In this document: in pieces, positions 20,844 to 33,900 of the stretch
Numbering within the stretch: position 1 is the first letter of the stretch
Layout: each line of letters opens with the position of its first letter
Assembly (NCBI RefSeq): GCF_963576615.1
Contig: NC_088711.1
Span: forward strand, 16,455,182 to 16,519,181
Source: Watersipora subatra
Taxonomy: Eukaryota; Bryozoa; Gymnolaemata; Cheilostomatida; Watersiporidae
DNA: 64,000 nucleotides
Direction: 5' to 3'
Position numbers and translations under genes: made by a program
Notes under the pieces: generated by a model
Database searches by the model: none
Told to the model about the DNA's origin: nothing
The model's input: the letters and a program-made list of their open reading frames with translations, nothing else

Positions 20844-21254
20844 TCTGTTGTATATGCAGGCGTCTCTTGCTCGCCTGACTATGTTACAGAAACTTAGGCT
20901 AAGGAAGCCAGCTAGGCTTTAAGGGGCAAAGCCTCTCACACTGTAATATTGTTGGTGGATGCTTCTGATGAAGTAAGAGTGTATTAAGTGTGATGCGATC
21001 CATGCGATAGGTGACAGGAAACTGTTTATTGGCAGGAAAACACAAAGTGGGAAGATAACTCTCAAGTGCATGATACAACATCTTTCTTTCTTTGAGAAAC
21101 ATGAACATTGAAAGTGTAAAATTTACATAAGGACATATTGATTGGAAAATGATTGTCACATTAATATCAACAAGAGTACACCAACCTACAGAAGTTACAG
21201 AACCTTGATTGCTGGAGTCTGAACCAGGGGGCGGACACTACGCTGTTGGATTCA
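20844..21254. other. Unassigned sequence
   Basis: Between the P-like element and the Gypsy fragment. No coding region, repeat or splice-consistent exon is recognised. Confidence 0.5.
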
Positions 21255-21585
21255 TAAGTCGAGCTTCACAGGCTGTCTAACCGTATGACCAGACTCCAAT
21301 ATATAAGGCCCCTTAGGACTGCTCGGTGGTGGTTCAACATCGTCAGCTTTATCCTCGATCGGTAGTATGTCGATTCGGTTACGACGAATTGAAGTTCCAC
21401 TTGAGTTTCGGAGGATATAGGATCGAGGAGCATTTAGGGCAGCTGCTGCTACTTCAGCTTCACGGTTTGAATCTGGAACAAAGACCTGCTGTCCCGGGTC
21501 AAGCGGTGGCAGTTCTCTGGCGCGGTGTCAGTTGTCATAGAAGGTCTTGCTTCTCTCTTTCTCTCTCTGGTCATCCTCCCGAGCG
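21255..21585 (-). pseudogene. Gypsy-type LTR retrotransposon pol C-terminus (integrase tail)
   Basis: On the minus strand the frame reads DDQREKERSKTFYDN, a stop, HRARELPPLDPGQQVFVPDS, then PRSYILRNSSGTSIRRNRID, then acidic/Pro-rich sequence and ESGHTVRQPVKLDL-stop. The HRARELPPL.PGQ.V, PRSYIL...G...RRNR and SG.TVR.PV.LDL order is the classic end of metazoan Gypsy pol. It has an internal stop and is cut off upstream by a Helitron fragment, so it is a relic. Base composition is richer in GC than the neighbourhood. Confidence 0.75.
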
Positions 21586-21615
21586 CGAATGCTTTGGAGA
21601 TTAGGCCTACAGAAA

Positions 21616-22822
21616 CAATTATATACAACAAACAGCAATAATGAAAGGAAAAGATGTTTATATTTATATAGATTTTTAGAAAATTTATTTAAAAAGTGTT
21701 TGGTCATGACAAACAGCAATAATGAAAGGAAAATATTATATGTCTATTATAATCTCTCCCCTGCAATAGGAGAAATGCAATATTGGCCAATATTAGAAGT
21801 AAAATGCACTGATATTATTAGAATAACCAATATTGTTAATATAGTAATACAGCAATAATAGAAAACCTATGAGCGTTCACGCGTCTGGAAGATTTCTGCA
21901 AACTGCAGCAAAATAAAAGCTGTTATAAAAGTGTTATAAAGCTGTAGGCCTAATCTACTGTAATGTATGTAATTCAACAACAATAAAGAAATATGTTTAT
22001 TATAACTCTGAAATGCAAAATTAGAAGTAAAATGGCAAGCTACTGTGTACTATACACAGTTTGAAAGTTGGTTGCTTTGAATGTAGAATCGGTTTTGATA
22101 GCTATCTTTAACAGAAAGCGAGTATGAGCATTCACACGTCTGAAAGTTTCATGCAAACTGCAGCAAAATAAAAAATGTTCTCGTCATAAAGGGGCGCTGT
22201 AGTTTGGCCCTAGCTTGTACATAAGTTGTAAAGAATTTTGGCTAACGCTTTAAAAAATGAAACCTTCGGTGATTGGACCAAAAAACATAGGCTGATAAAC
22301 TGTGTACCACAATTTCGTACCTATAAATCGGTCAACGCTTCAAACAGTCTACGTTTATTACAGAAACCTTCGAATAAACTCGATTACAAGTAAACAATGC
22401 CATAGACTGGTGAAATGTGCACGTTATTTTTTCGCGAAATGCGCACTACTTAGTCGTTCTATTCTCTGTCGCCTGCCATTTCAATTTCCGGTCTTAACTT
22501 TTATCAAACCAAGCTTTTCAAGCGTTTTGTGACGATTTTCGTCCTAATAAATCTGTCTATTTGTGTATAATCCGATCAGATGGGTAAGTTTTAAGAGATT
22601 TTCGAGAATATACGAATACTTGGTAACATATTTAAATAGGCCTATATGTGTTTTGTATCATTATTATACTTTAACCAATCTACAAAACGATGGTTAAATT
22701 TGTTGATGAAATTTTATTACAAGGGTTCGTCTCATTGTTGATGAATAATCTTCGTAAGTTGTGTGCACATGCATTTATCATAAAAATTCCCAAACTTCGC
22801 ATCAGCTCATTTGGTCGTGGGA
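21616..22822 (-). mobile_element. Inverted Helitron, 3' end truncated
   Basis: On the minus strand the 5' end is TCCCACGACCAAATGAGC at 22822, preceded by A as expected for Helitron A|T targets. The body matches 51266-51900 and, near 21616-21860, the 3' halves of the other copies (gcaatattggccaatatt). The CTAG terminus is missing. No Rep/helicase coding remains. Confidence 0.7.
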
Positions 22823-25572
22823 TCAAATGAATGAAACTCAGCATGACATATCTTTACTGAGTCATTCAAAGTCAAACCATCATAGTACTGAATAGCCTCA
22901 CTTTTCATTCACAATAAAATGTGTTACAAACAAACAGTTACTTGAATACATTCGTTTATTTCAAAGCAGAGCAAAAGGAGAGGTTGTAGTTCCAGCAAAT
23001 CCCACAGCATTAGAATACAATGCCTATTTTACTAGTGAATAAAATAGGTCAAAGACGTTACTGGCAACTGGCACAGATGTTAGCCATCAAAATAGCAAAT
23101 AAATAGCAAACGTGGATAATTTGTGATAATAGGTGATAAACTCAATAATAAACAGTAATAATGTTAAAACTAATATAATACGCAATCGTGATCACTAATT
23201 CTTTTACAACAGCTCTCGTGTGTGCAAGTCTAGAAATATTTTTTTCAGGTAAAATAACACAAGCATGGTAAGTCTATGAATATCACGGAATAACATCATA
23301 TTTAGAGTACCACAATCACATCTATAAATATGTTTGACAGTCAATGTGAAATCTATAGGCAACAGCAAATAGAGAGATGATTTGAAAGTAAGAGTGTTGG
23401 TGGTGAACAGCTGCAGTAGCAAATATATGACATCTGAATTAGTTGTGTTTATCCATCTTGAGTGATAGCGGCAGCATCAAGTCATCATTGTCTCCCTAGA
23501 TAAGCAGCACCAAAACAAATATGGTATAATTTACATACAGTATTAAGTTTACACTACCCACTGCTAGTCTGTAGCATGTGGTGAGGATATTGAGGGGAAA
23601 CATTGCTGATCTATTGCTAAAACATGTCTTTCCTTGTTATCATATAGGGTTAGCATGTGTATATACTGCACACTCACATGGTACATAGAAGTATAGCTTG
23701 TGGATTTGATAAACGCTTTTATAAGATTCACACATAACTAGGCGCTCTAACTTGATTAGCTACTTTAAAAGAAATTTCAAACTTCGCAACAAAAACATTT
23801 CGTAATCCTAACCGCGGCAGCAGCAATTCAGCAGTCTCCCTAAATATTTCACTCTTTACTCTGGTATTTCACAATTTAGAGTAAAGATCTTTGGACCTTT
23901 TAAGTAGATTACTGATTCTTAGCGATATTTTCCAGTGATTTATGAATAACTTGGCTAGCTTCATAGACAGATAGCCTTCCTGAGACAAAACTGATGCACT
24001 TGCTGATGACAGCAGTGATCTTATAGAGCCTACGTGCGCACGGTTTTTGCTTTCCAATATTTTTTTGGCATAATAGTATTAGATGCCTCAAAAGGTAATG
24101 TTTATGTATTCTTATAAATGCCTTAATGGCTAAACCAAAAGAAATGATCATGAAATATTTTTTTAAATGTAGTGATATATTCAACAGCTCTAGCTGTATA
24201 AATTATTTCCTTCACACCATTATGTATAAAACTTGTCTTTACACACAAATCTTCAAGTTACTTGATACAACTTACATAACTTTAGTTTCAAACTAGTCTT
24301 TTGTTAATTTGAAGACAGCAAGCCTATGACCTCCCTATTATTCATTTCACAAAAACAGTCAAAGAAAGCTGGAATAATACTAACCACTGTATTATGGGGC
24401 CTCGCCTTGTGGGTCCTCGCCTTGCCTCCCATGCAATTGAATCATATAATATATTTCACAGAGTGTAAAATCGGTAAAAATCCTTTCACCTAAAACGAAA
24501 TAATTTTGTTGCAAAAGGTTATATAGCTGTTTCACAAAGCCCATAATGGTCATGAAACCCTAACAAGTGGATGCCTTGCTTATTACAGTCATATCTAGCC
24601 CTAATGGGTGCTCCAACATACAAAACATTCGACATACATGCAGAATGTCGAGCAAGCTTTTGCCTTGAGATGAGAGACAGTTTTGAGATACGAACATACT
24701 GGCAGGTTCTTGATGTGGCCATTAGGTGGCCAAGTAGGCGAGAGGCCGCTGTCGAGAAAAGCATCGCTCGGTCTTTCTCGTCAGCTCTATTTAAAAAAGT
24801 TTCACGAAGGCCAGCTAAAAGTCATAGTGAAAGCAAGGCAAAAATCGCCAAGCCGGAAAACAATAATCTATATAGTGTATATAAATCTCAGTTTGATGTC
24901 TGTCTGTCGTCAGCTGTCATTTCCTGTCTGTCCAGCTATAGCTATTAAAATCTAGGAATGAAAAGTTTGCTTGGTGCTGGATTGCGCGTGTTTACAGATT
25001 GCAACCGCAAGTTGTAAACACATGCATCTAACCAAAATCATACAGTATACCTAATGTGCATCTAATCACAATGCTACGCAGTTCATACCATTCAATTGCT
25101 CTTACCATATGCATTATACAGTATACCCTTTTCCCAAATGCACACACTAAATTACGTATTAATTAATACGGTGCACCTACGGGTTGCGATGCCCCTGCTA
25201 TAAAATATTTTTCGCCCAAAATCTATAAAACACGATGCTTTTTCACCATCGCCGCACAAGGGCAAATTTGTTGTTCACTATATAATATCAATAAAGATTT
25301 CTCTTGAAATTAAAATTAGGCAGTCATTTTACTGATTACGACAAAATTTTTGATCTGCTATCTATCAAAATCCTTCCCACAATGCATGAAAAAGATGTTC
25401 AGCGTTAATCGGTGTATGTTATAGTGAGAAAAAAAACCGAAAACAGATACATGTAGTTGATGAAATTTTAGCTGATGAAAAATTTGGAGTTTAGTTTCGT
25501 AAAATACGTACTAAAACTTGGCTTTAACCATGTGTTTTGTAAGCTAAACCCATTTAAGTGAAATTCAACTTT
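22823..25572. other. Unassigned region left of gene C
   Basis: No exon could be tied to a gene. A minus-strand open stretch at 23909-24184 has Ser/Lys-rich codon use but no splice context or paralogue. At 24560-24950 a compact, more GC-balanced block with open frames on both strands resembles a short interspersed element. The 3' end of gene C could lie here or further right. Confidence 0.4.
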
Positions 25573-26800
25573 TCCCACGAACACACGAGCGGAGCGGAAG
25601 TGTGGGAGTTTTTATCCCACGAACACACGAGCGGAGCGGAAGTGTGGGAGTTTTTATGATAAATGCATGCGCACACAACTTACGAAAATTATTCATCAAC
25701 AATGAGTCGAACCCTCGTCAAGAAATTTCATCAACAAATTTAAGCATCGGAATGTAAAGTCGTTAAAGTATAATAACGATACAAAACATGTTTAAACCTA
25801 TTTAAATATGTTACCAAGTCTTTGTAAACCTTCGATAATATCTTAAAACTTACCCATCTGATCGGATTATACACAAATAGACAGATTAATTTCAACAAAA
25901 ATCGCCACAAAACACTTGAAAAGCTTGGTTTAATAAAAGTTAAGACCGGAAATTAAAACGCCGAGGGACAGATAATAGAACGATGAAGTATGAAGATGTC
26001 TTGCGCATTTCACGAAAAAATAACGTGCACTTTTCACCAGTCTATAGCATTGACGAATTGCCGAAGGTTTTGGCCATTAACATAGGAGTACAGAAATCGT
26101 TTCATTTTTGCTGATTTCAATTTTTTCATTTTCATTTGCCAACACATTTAAATACTTTCCCATTCTAACTGATGTCCAACGCAGTATAAGTAAAGGCAAG
26201 CAAATGACGATGATATTTTTTAACGTTTCTTATGAGATTATTACAATAATTAATTATAAGTTTGGATGACTACAGAACAATGACTACGTAGTACAGACTT
26301 TCTAAAAATCTAACGCAGTGTAAGTAAAAGCATGACGATGATATTTTTTCTAACGGTTCTAATGAGATTATTGCAATTATTAATTATAAGTTTGGATGAC
26401 TACAGGACAATGACTACATAGTACAGATTTTCTAAAAATCTATATAAATATCACAACTTCGTGATATTGTTAGCTATGCCGTTTTGAAATGTAAACAAAA
26501 TTGTGCATTGGTTTTTTATTATTACTATATAAATAATATTGGTTATTCTAATAATATCAATGCATTTTACTTCTAATATTGGCCAATATTGCATTTCTTT
26601 TTTTGCAGGAGGAGAGATATAAACATATAATCTTTTCCTTTCATTATTACTATTTGTTGTATATAATAACACCCAGTACATTACAGCTACCATTGCAGTT
26701 ATCCTATTTGACTGCTAATATTGCATTTCTCAACCATCAGTACCCTTTCTTTTTTCCAATATCACTTTGGTCGTGGGCTGTATGACAGTGGAATTTCTAG
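25573..26800 (+). mobile_element. Non-autonomous Helitron with duplicated 5' terminus
   Basis: The 5' end starts TCCCACGAACACACGAGCGG and ends at 26800 with GGAATTTCTAG, followed by T. The first 42 bp (TCCCAC...GTGGGAGTTTTTA, a self-complementary hairpin) are present twice in tandem at 25573-25614 and 25615-25656. The body is collinear with 53841-54882. Non-coding. Confidence 0.85.
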
Positions 26801-28650
26801 TATGTAATATGTCTGCCTCGAAGGTAGGAACTCCCTACAGCGCATACTGGGCGTAGTAAATTGTAATGTTACATTTTCTTACAGATAACCACTAAATACA
26901 CTAAAGTTACTGTATTGTGACCTTTTTATACACACACTTCTATGCACTGATTGTTATAAGTAATTCAACAAATTCATTAGTTTTATTTGGTTTTCTTAGT
27001 TTTGACAAAAATATTTTAATGAAAACCATGCTTTCATTGTAGCATTTTAGTTTACACACTTGCTAGTTATTTCATATTTACATTTATTTGTTCTCTTAAT
27101 TTATTTCAACTGCTCAAAAGACTTTTTTCCAACTACACTAAGTTTTCTTTGATTCTGATTATAAAACATTAATTCATAGGGAGTTCTTAGCTCTTATCTT
27201 GCGTTCCACAATCATTAAATACGAACAAAAACTGTTTCTTTTCTTTATGCACAGCTTTCACATAATTTCTTTTAATTAAAATTGAATATTCATTCTGTTT
27301 AAAACATTTTTGTTTGTATGAATGTTGCCTACTTTTAATTTAATGATTGTTTTAATATGAATATAGTATATTAACAGGTGTATATTAACAGTATATTAAT
27401 TAATATTATATTAATTAATTTCCTTTCCTCAACAGGTGAATACTGAGTTCACAAAAGTTCATGAAATATTCGTGAAATTTCATTACAGTGTTCGCTATGT
27501 ATATTAGCTTACACATCTTTTCTTCCATTCTAACAAATTAGTAATTTGTGATTGATTTAATATTTTAGAACAAACATAATTACATTACTACTTTACTGTA
27601 TTATCGTGTAAGATTATAAGTATCAGTTATTCTTCACTCTCTTATATTCAATATAGTTATTATAATATTATTATTAATAGTTATTACATTTAAAAAGTTT
27701 TTATAAATTCAGAAGTTTGTAATATAAGTTTGTAAAGTTTGTTTTATTATCACTATTATTTCAATGCTGTTTTGTTTAAACATAATTTAAATATAGTGTT
27801 TTAAGAACTGGTGTCTTATTTTTTCTGTAAGTTATTTAGATCTGCACAAAATTCTCTTATTATAAAACGTTTTAGAGAATTTCTATTTTTATTGTCATAT
27901 AATAAACTTTCTGTACAACAATAAAATTCTTGCAATATTCCAAATTGTATACAAACTTGGTAGTTGATGACTACTGAAAACCCATTACCCTAAAAATGAG
28001 TAATGCGCCATTTGTCTACCTCTTGGGTGGTGTGGTAATGACATGTCTACAAGTATTGAAATCTATAAATAAACAGCTTCATATAAAAGTTACAATACTA
28101 AATGTTGTATACATGTTAAATAAATTAATTTTCTGTGCAAAAACTTTTATATTACTCGAGCAATGCCGAGTATTCACCTGGTAAAATATAAAATTGAAGG
28201 CAAGACTAGAATTAAGGTTCATGTAAGATTAAAACATATCTTTAAGTGTGTGTATTTAGTAAACTAAATTTGTGTAAGTTACATTTAAAGTTTGTGTTAT
28301 GTTAGGAAAAATCACAAAAGCATAGCATACCAAATGCGTTGCCATCAAGTCTCTCTCACATAGCCATTAGCAGGTATGCGTGCCTCGAAGGTAAGAAAGC
28401 CATACAGTACTGTACATAGTAATGTTACATTTTATTGCACATCATAACCCTATGACTGTATGTACTAGATAAGTATTTGTTACTTTGTAAATGTAAGTAG
28501 TGAATTACTACAATTAGAACTCATTTTCCATAGTAATATCTTGTTTTACAATGTTTTCTAAAGAAAAGGAACAGATTAATCTGTGTTTAGTTATTTTATA
28601 TTGAAAATATTGCTTTGAGATACAAAAACATTAACATGAAAGCTCAATCC
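26801..28650. other. Unassigned AT-rich region
   Basis: Probably 3' part or flank of gene C. Two diverged copies of a block beginning 'tgcctcgaaggta' (26815-26890 and 28382-28440) flank it. No terminal exon of gene C could be identified. Confidence 0.4.
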
Positions 28651-28707
28651 TGAACTGCATTAAGCTCGTATGTCGAACTATGACTGTATTGATCACTTGC
28701 AACTCAC

Positions 28708-28774
28708 TAGTATCATTTGAGACATGTAGAAGTCTCTCAGTCTCTGAGGCACCTCCATCTGTAGTTGACAGGTT
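28708..28774 (-). CDS. Copy C exon 7 with dileucine motif
   Basis: 67 nt, phase 0 to 1, acceptor TTGTTACAG|AAC, donor ATACTA|GTGAGT. Encodes [20 protein letters not shown] then DT. E-T-E-R-L-L is an acidic dileucine motif in the same relative place as E-K-T-Q-L-L of copy B, and the phases are identical. Confidence 0.55.
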
Positions 28775-30897
28775 CTGTAACAACAAGAGTCTGCAATGTC
28801 ATTTAAGAATAATGTACATGTTCTGTCTTTTACCATGATATAGACACAGCAAAAAATCCCAGTAATAAAATGGCAACATTAGAAATTTGTAGTTGTACTC
28901 TCTCTAAAATATGTAACCTATTATATAACGAAGTCTATAAATTAATTCCTTCATTCGTTTTATCTTTCCTTAAAACATTAAAAATGTCTGATTTGGCAAT
29001 GTGATGAGATGTTAGATTACAGCATTATTGTAAAGACATTGTTAACCACCTGAAGATCACTTGGCCTAGATTCTGATTTTGGTCTCTGCATTTCTTTTTT
29101 TTTCTTGCATGCCTAAAATACAGAAGCTTATATATTGGAGGTATATAATAATATTAATAAACCAACTTATGATATGGCACAAATAGAAATAGTGACGTTT
29201 ACTCAGTGAGCTTGTCTAGCAGGTTACAAAAAGTTTTTAAGCAATATTCAGAAAATTGAGTGATTAGTCATGTTACATTTTTTAATCCTACAATACTCCC
29301 TCAATGACATGCAGGATACACTATATTATACCTTACCGCACTATACCATATTGTACTATACCATACAGTACATAACAAAACCAGGGTACAGTCCAACCTC
29401 GACATACGAGCTTAATGCATTCTAGGATCGAGCTCGTATGTCAATTTACTCGGATCTTAAAGCAAATTATTCTATATAAGATAACTAAACACAAATTAAT
29501 TCTTAACTATTCTCTAAAAAACATGCAAATACAAGATATTGCAATGAAAAAACATGCCTTAATTATCTTAATTCACCACATGCGCTCACAAAGTAACAAA
29601 TATCTATCTACTGGTTATGATATGCAATAAATTGTAACATTATTATACTCATAGTACCGTATGAAGATTTTCATATGGTACTAAAAGTACGGTAAAATAC
29701 TGTAAAATATATGGAATATATGGTAAAATAAGATCTATTTTATTTTCAAGCCAGACAGTAGCAGCTAATGGCGGTCTTTGCAGAGGAAAAAAGAGAGAAA
29801 TTCAATTTAACTCAAATTACTCAATACGTTTGGCTTCCTATGCAAACACTACAAATAAGTTTAATTTTACACTAAATGTAATTAAAAAAAATTTTGTTTT
29901 CATCTTTTTGATTTTCTTTTTCCAGCTTAACTCTTTTTTTCTCAGTTTCATCTTCACGTTTTGCCAGCCAATTCAAGAGAATGGTATGTTTGATTTTGTC
30001 TTCCCTTCAAAATGTTACAAAAATGATGCACACAATCGTCATCACCAAGACCTCACATGTTCTGCAGGCCTTTCCGCATATGATCGTTTCCGTCACAATA
30101 TCTCCGACTAATAATTTGCCCTTTATTTATATAAAAAGCCTCTTTATTTTGTCATGAATACCACTGCACCGCGTGGAAAGGATGGTTAGTTCTCTGGAAG
30201 GCTTGATACCCTTCATAGTATCCTTCATCTTAATGATGGTTCATATTGTGAAGGTACATACATCGGAAAGGCAACTCCATCACGTGTACACGACTCTCAT
30301 GTAGTTCATAGTATTCTTTTGTGTAATGATGGTACATATTGTGAAGGGACACATATTGAGGAGACAACTCAGTCATGTGTGCACGGCTCTCAGGTTGTTC
30401 TATTATTTCATGCTTAATATTGATTGTCTTCATACACTTTTTCTTTTCACTTTCCTTCATTGTACTGACTTGCTTTTGACCTATTGTTTATTCACTCAAT
30501 TCCACGCTAAAAACATGTAACAAATGCAAACTGGTCAGACAGAAATACTGAACAATGCTGTTCTTATAAGCAGCCGCTACTTGTTGTCTGCCATATGATG
30601 TTACCTCATATCATTATTTCCTAAGTTCATACCTTCTCAACCTTTGCCCAATACTCAGGGTTTACTTTTAATTTCTGTTTCAAGCGCGTATGGAGGTGGT
30701 TGATTTGTTGCAACAAACTGTCTTCAGGCTTTTCCACTGTGAACACAGAAAAGACTTTTACATGTACTTGGAATAACAACAGTGGATAGGCATGGGAGAG
30801 TAACTAGGCAAATTGATCAATGATTGATTGATATGATTGTGATATAAAAGTATATAGATACATATATAGATACATATATATATAGATACATTTATAG

Positions 30898-30984
<87 letters not shown>

Positions 30985-33900
30985 CTAAAAGCAAGTGCAA
31001 AAGCATATAAAAAGAGAACTCTACACTAAAAACCTAAAAGATTATTAGTGGAGTATGAAATATTTGAAAAATTATTGCGAAAAAAGTAAACTTTTAGTAT
31101 TTGCGTTACAAATCTGTTTCGTGCGAAGCACTCCTCAGACGCAATTGTACTAAAAGTACAATTGTACTTTAGTACAATTGCGTCTGAGGAGTGCTTCGCA
31201 TGAAACAGATTTGTAACACAAATACTAAAAGTTTACTTTTTTCGCAATAATTTTTCAAATATATATATATATACTTTTATATCACAATTATATCACTATC
31301 GCAATTACGGTAAAACCTCCAATTGAACGCCACCTCTATTTGACCGCCATTATGAGAGAAGGGTTGAAAAATAGAACGCTTCCCTCTAATTGAGCGCCAC
31401 CTCCATTTGACTATCTTTGATATTTATGAACCCATAATATCAAGTGATCAGTAAAAGAGTGTCTACAAAATCGTATTAATAATGAATCGTTTACATTAAT
31501 AACAATCAATTCTTTCGTTGTTCAAGTCCAATGCTTTTCGCTTTTTTCTTTGAAACTTTGAAAGCAACACCATAGAAATAATCAATAACAGTCTCAGGCT
31601 AATAGTATTTCCTTGTTTAACACGGTTTTTTTACTTTAAAGAACATTAATACAAAAAACTGTTTGCAAGTTTTGGGCCAAAGGTTACGTTTAGCACGCAA
31701 ACGTACGCGTTGTATTTGTGTTAAATGCAACCCGTAAAAGTTTTGCTCTGCCAAAAAATTGTTTAGACGCTAATACCGACTAGTTCAGCAGTGCAGAAAA
31801 AGAGTTGAAGTCAGAAGATTTGGTGGAAGGCATTGGACAACTAGAAGATGTTCGAAAGCAACAATCAGAACGCAGCTATCCGAGCAAATGATGGAAATAT
31901 TTTTGTTTTAAAAACGTAAATCTTTGTTTTTTCAGTAATATAAGTGTGGTTCGTTTATGTCACTTGTTCATGAATATATATTCGTAGCATTTGGTAGATT
32001 ATCATTATATGTATAACTTAAAAATATGCAAATTTGTAGCATGTTATTTAACAACATTCTTGCGGCTATCTTAAAAGTTGACTTGCAACAAAATTCACAT
32101 TACCGTTATCTGATATGAAAAGATTCACCGTATCTTACTCTGTTGTGTTGTAGGTGCAAAATATGTGGATTACAAGCTCTTAAAAGCTCAAAAACGAACA
32201 GAAAATCGCAGCCACACGAGACCGCCGTAGTTTGGATTCCCTTTCTAAAACGGCTCAAATGTGATGTAGTTGTGAGAGATGGTTTCTGTTTACACTTTCT
32301 TGCAACCTTATTCATCGAAATATCTTCACAAATATACTTCACACATTCAATAAAACTATGTCTATTGTTCTTACGCGTCTATTTTATCATCATCGTAATG
32401 CTGTCACTTTAGCACTGATACCTTATAACTTACCGTAAAAAATCGTTAAACTTTTTAACCTTGCCTCAAAGGAGAACATATCATTGTCTGATAATCATGA
32501 CGAGTTTGTTGGTTACCTGTGATAATCGAAAAGTGCTGCAAAAATTATTTGCGAAGTATTTGGTCACGTGATCAGATTACGACTTGACGATTGAATAATG
32601 CCGAAACAAAACTGTAAAGTAGCGAACATTTATATTTGATACGGGGTCTTCGGTAAAACTCGAAGTGTTTGTCATAAACTAGTACTACGATAGATTTTGT
32701 ATTGGCCTTTCAATTCACGTGAGAACATACGCGACAAGACTATAACCAAATTTCGTGGCTGCGTCAGAGAAATAAATAGATTCCAATCTACGGCGGCTTT
32801 CCGTTTTTGAGCTTTTAAGAGCTTGTAATCACATTTCCATACATTTGGCACCTACAAAACAACAGAGTAAGACATGGTGAATCTTTTGATACCAAATAAC
32901 TGTAATGTGAATCTTGTTGCAAGTCAACCTTTAACACAGCTTACAATAGATCGATGCTCATAACTCCACTTCTATTGCTCACAAAAAGCTAGTTTTGGCT
33001 GCAAACTCTAACAAACATATCAATGGGTGCAATGAGTTTTTATGCAACATTGTTAAATATAGATATAAAATAAAAATGTCTTTAAATTTAGAATGAAATA
33101 AAAATTGAAAATGCCAACAAATTGCAAAGAAGGACACAGGCTATCATATCATCGCAGGTCAGTTGCACGCATTAGATATCAACTAGTAGAGATATTTCTC
33201 AGTTTCTCTATGCATATTTATTAAGAGATGTTTGAAAATTTGCAGGTAAGTTAGCAGACTTATTGCATCCAAAAGGTTTAACATCACTCCACCGGAAAAA
33301 GAGAGCAAAAAATAGGCGACATTCGCTTCGCCCGTAATAAGGCTAAATTTATCTTCCGAAAATTCTGACGAGCCATTTGAAAAATACAGCGCCAGTCTTT
33401 ATTTGAATGCCACCTCCAATTGACCATCACTATACAGGAAGAGTTGAAAAATTGAGCACCGTGACATTCAATTAGAGGTTTTACGGTATGTTATTATTGT
33501 AATAGCAAAGTTAATATTTACTATTAGACATTATTTGTTATCAAAACCTGAAAAGCTTACCAGAAGAGGTAGTTTCCATAACCCCTTCTGCTGTCTCGTT
33601 GTCACTGGCTTGCCTTCTTGCTATATCATTATTTTCTGCTGAGTCAGCATGGTCTAAATATTTTAGAAAACAAAAATGAAGGTTAATTAGATGTTTTATG
33701 GACTTACATGTACTTTCATATATGCATTTACACATGTATACAACAAACTGGATCTGCAACTATCCTTTTTGCATCTCTTCCTTCTTTACATTACTAGGAA
33801 ATCCCTAAAAAACCATGAGTACAACATGAAGCTATCTTTAAACTAGCTAATCCAAAATACAGTTTATCATATCTCCTTGTTACACTATGATCAGTTGTTC

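Larger units (their letters stand above)
28650..29450. mobile_element. Two inverted MITE-like ends flanking exons 6 and 7 of copy C
   Basis: 'ctgcattaagctcgtatgtc' at about 28658-28677 recurs inverted as 'gacatacgagcttaatgcat' at 29401-29420. The latter continues into 'gctcgtatgtcaatttactc'. They may be solo ends of one abundant small element family rather than a single transposon. Confidence 0.4.

Noticed and set aside
21215-21300. Self-complementary ends (tggagtctg / cagactcca) suggesting a tRNA or hairpin
   Set aside because: The same bases encode the conserved end of Gypsy pol on the minus strand, and no tRNA arms fit.
23909-24184. Minus-strand open frame of 91 codons as a terminal exon of gene C
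   Set aside because: No acceptor in the right phase, no similarity to copy B exon 8 and no paralogue; left unassigned.
29830-30111. 93-codon plus-strand open frame
   Set aside because: AT-rich, Phe/Leu/Ile-heavy, no splice context or homology; consistent with chance.
30758-31006. Ile/Tyr repeat open frame
   Set aside because: Translation of the (TA)n microsatellite.
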